A stretch of 64,000 nt of DNA from Protula sp. h YS-2021 (Eukaryota > Annelida > Polychaeta > Sabellida > Serpulidae), in assembly GCA_949752745.1 (NCBI GenBank), contig OX457031.1, positions 22,493,642 through 22,557,641 on the forward strand, in the 5' to 3' direction. The notes beneath the pieces are model-generated. The model was not told where the DNA came from, did no database searches, and saw nothing but the letters and a program-made list of their open reading frames with translations. Numbering within the stretch: the first letter of the stretch is position 1; every line of letters begins with the position of its first letter. Shown here in pieces: positions 57,250-64,000 of this stretch. A program made the position numbers and the translations under genes.

Positions 57250-58040
57250 AAACATTGCGACGTCTTAACAATATTAGATAGATGTCACACCTGACGTGGG
57301 ATCAACATCCGAGTTTTGGTTGTTTATGGAAGTCGAAACAATACCTTCCGACTTTGGATCGACATCGGTTATCCGATGTCTAATCAACGTTGCGAATAGG
57401 TTGGAAATGGAAGTCAGAATAATATCTATCTATTGACGTTGCATAGACGTTGGGAAAGTGACTTTGTCTATATGAAAGGAAATTTTTAATCTGGAATTGC
57501 AGTCAAGACAGCGACCATCATACGTGGCCATCAGTCTGTCACAGCACCCCTCTCCCCCGCCGTTGGGGCGCCCGGTCACGCAGTATACGCATGAGGTCGA
57601 TCTCCACGAATATTGCCCAGAAGAAGATTGGAAAAAACTTACACGCTTTTTGAAATTCCCATATTTACGACCACGTTCTGGTCTACTATAAAAGTAACCT
57701 GTCATGGCTACCATTTCCGGTGAGTGATAACACAAGGTTGTTTTTTCATTATGAGTCCGACATCTATACAACGTCGAAATATCGACGTCTATGCAACGTC
57801 GTTTTCCGACCTCTATTCAACGTTTCACCAAAGACGTTGATAAGACTTCGTAAAAAATTGTGTTATGGTTGCGAACAAAAGCAACATCTAAACTACGTTG
57901 CTTACCAAATATCTACTCAAAGTTGTGCCAAAAGACATTGGTTATACCTTCATCTGTGTTCGCAACTAATCACAGCTGAAGTACAATCAGAGTTAATGTT
58001 GTGGTTTGGTTGGATCGACGCCCCAACCTGAAATCGACAT
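57250..58040. repeat. Palindrome-dense patch, motif AACGTCGA / TCGACGTT / GACGTTG
   Basis: The motif recurs in both orientations: TGCGACGTCTTAACA near 57257, GATCGACATCGGTTATCCGA near 57357, TCTATTGACGTTGCATAGACG near 57430, ACGTCGAAATATCGACGTCT near 57770, CAACGTCGTTTTCCGACCTC near 57795, CCAAAGACGTTGATAAGACT near 57831, GAAATCGACATTGGATCGAC near 58030. The centre (57490-57700) is less repetitive. The frame at 57720-58031 is within it and not supported. Probably a non-autonomous DNA element. Confidence 0.6.
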
Positions 58041-58863
58041 TGGATCGACCCTAGAATATTTAGTATATATATAGTTGAAAACTTCTTTCTTCTAAGACCT
58101 TGTTATTTTTTTTTACCGGGCCCCTTGCGCCTCCTAAAGACAGTCTTGTCTGTCTTCTGAGAAAACGATCAATTCCTTATCTTTTTCTATAATCTCCGTG
58201 TGGCCAATATATGAACAGTCTTTTTATATCTAACCATGCATTTAACCAAGTTTAGAACAAGTTATGCATGTTATGTGCTGGTCTGACAGCAAAATAACTA
58301 TTCACATGAAACCCAGCGGCTTTCAGGACTGTGAAGAATTTTTTTAAGAATAAGACTCACATAAAATTATTGCATAACTTTAAAATCACAGGCATAGAAA
58401 AATTTATTTCCAAAGATAAGAACGGATTATGTGGCTCTAGCTCACTGGATTAAGTTGAATGATGTACAGATCATTTTTGGCCTCCCTAAAATCAAACGAA
58501 AAAGAGAAGACCAAGTAGGCATACTTCATTTGTAGAAACTAGCAAATCTGGGAGTAACTACTCAATATCAATTAATGATGGGATTTTTTTTTTGAAGTGG
58601 TCGGTGAAAAGTAGCTTCCGAAGGTTTTGAGGGGGTGGGAATAAAGACCAAAGGAAAAGCTTCATTTCTTTGCAACTGGACTGGGGACTTGTAAAAGTGT
58701 TCTGAAATTCTGGAATTGTAAAAAAAAAAATAAATAAAATAAATCAATAAAACTCACAAATGAGGGTAATGAAATTAGTGGGTTTTCTTCAAGCTTTTGT
58801 CACATAATCGAGTTTATTTTCATATAGATATAAAGGTTAACCTGACATTAACTTAATTTACAG

Positions 58864-60089
58864 AAACAATGACTCACAAAGTAGAGCAGTTGCGAAATCT
58901 ATGTTAGTTTTGGATATCAAACCGTTGGATTCGGACACCAACCTTTTCGAGCTGGATGAGGCTATTCGCAAGATATTTGTGCCTGGCTTGGTGTGGGGAC
59001 AGTGTAAGTATACATCCTCAGATAGTAAAATTCAGGTCTTTGTGCTGAAACTCAATTGCCTCCGCGCATAAGTGTGGTTTTAGATTAGATGATTTTTAAC
59101 CGTCGTCTCTACGTTATCTTGGGTCTTTTTACACTCACAGGGTGTACAGCGTGGAATAGCTATTTTTTAATTGAATAAAAAAGACCGGTAACCTCTGACT
59201 AAATATTGCCATAACAAATTAAAGTGTGTGAAAAACTAAATAATTTGCTTTTAACCTTTTATCACATGTATTATATATTCCAGAAAAAAACGTCTGTGAC
59301 ACCTAATGAAATTCAACCATACATTTTTTGCAAATATTTTATATCCACTAAGAGTTAAGAAATTATTGCAGTGATTGACATCCACACTATAGTTATTCCT
59401 CTCCTTAACATGTCCACACATTTTTATGTGAGTTAAGGGCACATTCCGACGAAAATTTTCTTTTCACAGCCAAACAAGTCCCCATTGCGTTTGGTTTAAA
59501 TAAATTGCAAATCAGCTGTGTTATTGAAGATGAAAAGGTGTTCTTGGATGATCTTGAGGAAGAGATAAGTGCATGTCTCGACGATAAGGTACGTGAAATG
59601 AAGCAGTGTTACTTCTTATCTGATTTGGGAAAGTGCTATTATCTGATTGTTTGATTCCCTAGTCAAAATTTTCTTTTCAATTTTCATAATTTAAAAATGA
59701 CAATTAATGACCTCACTCTTATAAAATTTCAACTTTTCCTTGTCTTATGAAGTGCAGTGCAACAGAAGTGTTGTATTTGAAAGGGAACATACATATATAC
59801 CAAATGCATTTATTCAAATCTTAATTCTCAGAAATAAAGTTAGGGATACTTGAGTCAAAGTCGAAAAACGCTATTTTTTTACTCATAATGTCACAACTCC
59901 TTCTGCATAACAACGTATAACTGTTTCACCATAGTAAGAAGACGCTGGACAGAATTCACGATGTTCACTAGATTTCGTGTAAAAAAATGACTAACGCTAG
60001 TTTCCCATATTTTGCTATGCTCTTCTATTTTACACTTTATATTTTTGAAGGTACAGAGCATCGATATAGTGGCATTTAACAAGCTCTAA
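58864..60089 (+). CDS. Second, diverged eEF1B exchange-domain cassette (alternative 3' exons)
   Basis: Three exons: 58864-59003, 59470-59588, 60051-60089 (TAA). Junctions are GT/AG, and the phases in (2,1,0) equal those of canonical exons 4-6. The third exon is the same length as its counterpart (39 nt) and the first two are close (140/119 against 158/116). Spliced to the canonical acidic exon ending at 54017 they would give a 218-aa protein. The domain reads AKSMLVLDIKPLDSDTNL, GLVWGQSKQVPIAFGLNKL, ISCVIEDEKVFLDDLEEEI, VQSIDIVAFNKL. It keeps the C-terminal signature and lysine but changes the KPWDDETD block (Trp to Leu) and lacks the basic [11 protein letters not shown] linker. No stop or frameshift interrupts it. 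It could be an alternative terminal cassette or a partial tandem duplicate; the matched phases and open frames favour use. Confidence 0.75.
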
Positions 60090-61810
60090 CGTCCCCGAAA
60101 TTCACTGGTTCATCATTTATTTGGGAGCAAATATGGCAAAGGCCACCGCCGAGACAATGTGAACATTTTTTTGCCCATGCCGAGTGCGTAAACAGTGAAG
60201 AACAACGAATCAAACAACCTCAATAGCGAATACAATCCAGTAGGAGTAAAAAATAAAGAACTACCCAGTAAAGAACACTTATCTTCAGACATCCCATTCT
60301 ATGTTTTTAGCCCCGGGCTCGTATGTATAAAGCACTATATTAATGTCGTGGTAAATGCATTGGCTAGCAGTACGGAATACTGTTTTAACATCTATAAATA
60401 TCAATATTCGCCAAGTGGTTTCTAAAATACAATGCTGGATATGATAAATTCAGTTTTAGATATATTCTTCAGATATCTAAAATCACTTCTAGAAATCACA
60501 AATTAATTTTAGATATCTGATATTATTTAAAATATAAAACTTGGCAATAAAAATGAACATAGTATTAAATACAGTGATACAAATGCTAGACCATTTGATG
60601 AATACGGGCCCGGCCCTTCACTATGTCTGGTCTCGTCAAGCTTTAGTCGGAGCCTTCCACTATATGCTGAAGATAGCAAAACAGATATAATTTACTTACT
60701 ACAGTACAACTTTTCCAGAAATTCCTGTTCATAACGTTTCCACTTATAAATGTCAACAGCCCATTTCGGTACATATTGCAACAAACTTGTAGCAGTTATG
60801 TTTTATTTTTATTTTATTTTATTTATTTTTTTTGGAATGTTCCCTTGCAAATCATTTTTAACGGATAAAATTCGAATAAATCCACAGCAAAGCCGAAACA
60901 CGAGGCAGCTTAAGAATTTAACGTGACAAATGAGAGACAGAAAAATAATAAAATGCATAATCTATCGGTAAAATATAGTATCTTTGAAAAAAATGTTCAT
61001 TTTTAAATATTACTGTGGGTTTCAAAAACATCAAAACAAAAGTCTATTTAGCTCCATTCTTTTTGCTAAACAATTGGCTTGTCTTATGCATTGTCATATT
61101 CAAAGGCCTTTTCAGGCAGCCATACTTCTATTAATTTAACAGAGGTTCGTTAAGGACACCCAACGACTCAAAACTTCAAGTTTGCTTCATTCATCTACAA
61201 ACTGTCAAAAAGCATAAAAAACACAATCATTCCTTTCAAATGGATGCAGTCCAAGAACATTTTCTTTGGGTGCCCTTCTGTGGGTCCCCTTATTTACCTT
61301 TTTGAACTTTTCTCGCCTAATCCCTTTCTGTGTTAGCACAATGCTAACTTTTTACTCACAATCAATGAGATCAATCACATACACACTCATACTAATTATA
61401 TGACTGTGAGTATGAACAGATAATCTCATAGCTCAGAGATAAGTGTACAGACATTGATCCATACGACCAAGTATATTGGTATCAAACCAACCCTCATAGA
61501 CCAACACAACAGCTGAGTATTGTTTACATAAATGCTTTAATCTCAACATTCAATTACTAATGCATGTTGTAAAAGTTAACTTATTGGTTATCAAGCAAAT
61601 CTGTCATATTCGTAAAACAGAAAGACACATACACTCCGAACATCAGCTAAAACTGTGTTGAATAAGACATTTAGACTTGAAACTTTTCAAGATTAATCAG
61701 AGCAGTAGCGACGATATCGGCATTCATAATACTGTTTTCACCAGGTGAAGCTTTGGCAATGTAGTCCAGTCCGTTGCAGTAGTTTCTATCAGAATTAACA
61801 CGTGATCAAA
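60090..61810. other. Intergenic region between the eEF1B cassette and the GT61 gene
   Basis: AATAAA at 60546-60551 could end the alternative eEF1B transcript. There is a (TTTTA)n stretch near 60801-60835. Short open frames (for example 60195-60425) show no family features. The promoter of the GT61 gene should lie in the last part. Confidence 0.55.
60801..60835. repeat. (TTTTA)n microsatellite
   Basis: Several TTTTA/TTTAT units in a row in the intergenic region. Confidence 0.7.
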
Positions 61811-64000
61811 ATGCGCCTGTTATTACGGATACGCCGGCGTTTATTAAAAACAATGCTGGCGGTATCACCATTACTAGGAATCCTGTGTTTTATTAATACC
61901 ATGTTGATAATGCAACACACGGAACAAATGCAGTTAGACGACCACTTTTCTAAAGCACTGGATACCAGTTTCTTGGGCGCAAGAGTATTTTTAGAAATCC
62001 AGTCTCGTAAGGTACAAGCGCATGAAAATAAGGAGTTTAAAAACGCATATAATTTTGACAAGTTAGCTGATTTCGAATACGATTCAAATAGATTTTGGTG
62101 GATCCGGCCTACAGAAAGGAAAGACTGGGTTTCAAAGTCGAAAGTTTTTAACCATGCACTCAACAAGATACGCAAGATACTAGTGAGAAATGATACAGGG
62201 GATTTGTCAAAAGTGCGAAGCACATTCACTCTTTCTCAAGATAAGAATACAGAAAAAGAACTGCAATATTTTCAAAATTTCACATTGAAGATATTAAGGA
62301 ATAAGCAAAAATGGAGGGTAGTTTTTCTTACGAATGCGTTTGCTTTTTCCAAATTGAGTAAAGAGCGAGATATCATTAGTTTATTTCTTGGTTGGAAACA
62401 CAAACGGTCGACGGATTCGAATGAGGATAACGCAGAGACGCTGACGTCAGAGCCGCACCACTTGCTCAGTCAAAACAACATCGGGTAAAGATTCACTCAT
62501 TCGTTGTGTTTCATAACCACGTGACTAAAACAATAATCCTTTCATTGTAATTTAGTTGCTTAAAATATATTTTTAAGTTGACTTGCTTTGTATCGCAATT
62601 TAGGGATAAACTCTCCTAAATTTTCTAATCAAGAAGTTTTCAATTTTTTTCTACGCAAGGACTATATATGCAAAATTTTAACTGAGTTTGACCAGACTAA
62701 ATGAATGATAGATATCGAGCGAAGGCACTACAAAACTACAAAACGAAAAAATGGGCGTACTGTATGAATGCGTCCTTTTCTTATGTTTAACAGGTATTAC
62801 CCATGTACAGCTTCTGGAAGTCACCAGCCTCACTCACAAACCCGTGTTACAAGTAGCATCCCTGGCAACTACAGTTGCCATAGTGATTTGTCTGTCCTTC
62901 AGCAACCGGAAATGCAGTTTGACCCACGCTACTTTGCATACCACGACCTAAGACACAACCTTGTGATTCGGGACTGGAGACTGTATCGTGATACAGACGC
63001 CATTGTTGATGAGTGGGACATCTCCTGTTTATTTTGCCACAGTATGCCCAGTTTTATAACTTATATACATATCATTCATGATGCGATATTAGAAATGAAA
63101 GGGGTAGTCTATACTTCAACGTTGAAGATATACCCCTTGATGTGGGTCGCTCATAAACGAATTTACCCCGAAAATAGAGACACGTTAACTGGAGCTTATC
63201 GAACGCTTCTAAAAGATACTCTCTACACCATCGACGAAACGCTATGCCCGATAGAAGAAGACTTAGTAAATATTCGATCCACCAATGTGCTCATAGTGAA
63301 TGAAGTGTTCAGCATTTCAGTGAAATTTGCAGCAGAAAATTTTGGTCATTCCTTATTAGAATCACTCACTCGTTTATCGATGTACGTGTCTTTTTTGCAG
63401 AAGAATTCTCAAATGCCCATCCACACTGGTAACCCTGAGTTTCTGAAAGATTACCTTGCAATTTTTGGTTTAACAAATGAACTGATAAGCGGAACTGTGA
63501 TAGCAAAGAGAATATATCTTCCAGAAGGAAATGCACCTTATTCTCCGTCTGTCCATTATTTACAAACAACTTCGCATTATGTGAGAAAATACGCAAAAAC
63601 TCTAGTCCGTGATCTTGGGGAATTGAAACAGAATACGATAATTTTTGTAAGACGCACTCTACGCAGAAGTATTAAACAAGATAGAGCTGTTGATGTCTTC
63701 TTAGAGCAAACGGCGACAGAATATAATTTACGTTACGTTCGCTTCAGTGATGATCACGCTGCTCTCAGCATAAATGAAGTCATCTTGCTATTTCACAAAG
63801 CCGTTCTAGTCGTTGGTGCTCATGGGGCAGGATTGAGTAATATATTATTTTCGCAACCGAACACATCCGTTGTTGAAATACAATGTCCACCGCCGTGGAC
63901 GGCGAGCACTTTTCGTCACGTGACTTACAAATTAGGTATGCGCTTTCACTCTATGATGGGTCACCCACAAGATGGCGTAGACCCTTTAAGTGGTCGCCCA
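61811..64000 (+). CDS. Family 61 glycosyltransferase (DUF563), type II membrane protein, 3' end outside window
   Basis: Exon 1 is 61811-62484 (GTAAAG donor, phase 2) and exon 2 runs from 62794 (acceptor TTTAACAG) as an open frame to the window edge, so about 627 residues are visible. The start is the ATG at 61811; the frame also opens at an upstream GTG, which is not used in animals. Residues 1-~35 are a short basic tail (MRLLLRIRRRL) and a hydrophobic anchor (LAVSPLLGILCFINTMLIM), the layout of a Golgi type II enzyme. The catalytic part has the GT61 motifs: ENFGHSLLESLTRL (about residue 406), IIFVRRTLRR, and VVGAHGAGLSNILFSQPNTS (about 563-582) followed by VVEIQCP. GT61 includes EOGT, POMGNT2 and plant-type beta-1,2-xylosyltransferases. 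The membrane anchor argues against EOGT, which is an ER-lumen protein; substrate is otherwise unknown. Confidence 0.88.
62485..62793. other. Intron 1 of the GT61 gene
   Basis: A 309-bp intron with phase 2 junctions (GG|G). The open frame at 62751-62951 crosses the acceptor in the wrong frame and is not a gene. Confidence 0.85.

Larger units (their letters stand above)
55205..58863. other. eEF1B canonical 3' UTR and spacer before the alternative cassette
   Basis: The 3' UTR of the canonical isoform probably ends soon after AATAAA at 55574-55579. The rest contains a GTCCGTC-type repeat near 55630, a G run near 55870, a relic of the CGACATTTAGTCGA element (about 56867-56920) and a palindrome-rich patch (57250-58040). 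I looked for eEF1B N-terminal exons here that would make the downstream copy a separate gene and found none. Confidence 0.6.

Noticed and set aside
57430..58031. Open frames of ~100 codons on both strands
   Set aside because: They lie in a palindrome-dense repeat patch and show no conserved features.
61795..62229. 144-codon minus-strand frame opposite the GT61 exon 1
   Set aside because: Shadow of the real coding exon, which has a membrane anchor, a matched donor and a family-specific second exon.

Overview
The window is nuclear DNA of a multicellular animal: AT-rich, intron-rich, with canonical GT/AG splice sites, long low-complexity and repeat-filled introns, and proteins that are recognisably metazoan. 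The repeats (blocks carrying GTCCGTCTGTCCGTC, 'ACCTTGACCTT' motifs, many small inverted-repeat elements, poly-C/poly-G tracts) look like those of marine lophotrochozoans such as molluscs. That placement is an inference; nothing here fixes the species. I see no prokaryotic operons, CRISPR array or virus.

Layout. (1) 2014-6949, minus strand: a complete six-exon PTTG1IP homologue (175 aa), reconstructed exon by exon with matching phases. Its first intron holds a 1.2-kb inverted-repeat element. (2) 6950-18091: 11 kb of intergenic DNA with repeats and no gene I can support. (3) 18230-43171, plus strand: a ten-exon gene for a ~3,116-aa, mostly disordered protein with a central coiled coil. I do not recognise it. 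Its largest exon is 4 kb, and its 7-kb fifth intron carries a 139-bp tandem array. (4) 46416-60089, plus: the translation factor eEF1B alpha/beta chain gene, with a TOP-like tract upstream, six canonical exons ending at 55204, and then a second, diverged but intact copy of the last three exons (58864-60089) in the same phases. That copy could serve as an alternative C-terminal guanine-exchange domain. (5) 50306-51544, plus: an intronless ZNHIT2 gene nested inside intron 1 of the eEF1B gene. (6) 61811 to the window edge, plus: a type II membrane glycosyltransferase of family GT61, cut off by the end of the window.

The genes do not form a pathway. Two are housekeeping (eEF1B in elongation, ZNHIT2 in RUVBL-linked complex assembly), two act in the membrane system (PTTG1IP, GT61), and one is a large lineage-restricted-looking scaffold or cytoskeletal candidate. 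The points most worth following are the duplicated eEF1B exchange-domain cassette, the nested ZNHIT2, the unknown giant protein, and several patches of DNA built from short palindromic motifs repeated in both orientations, each patch with its own motif.
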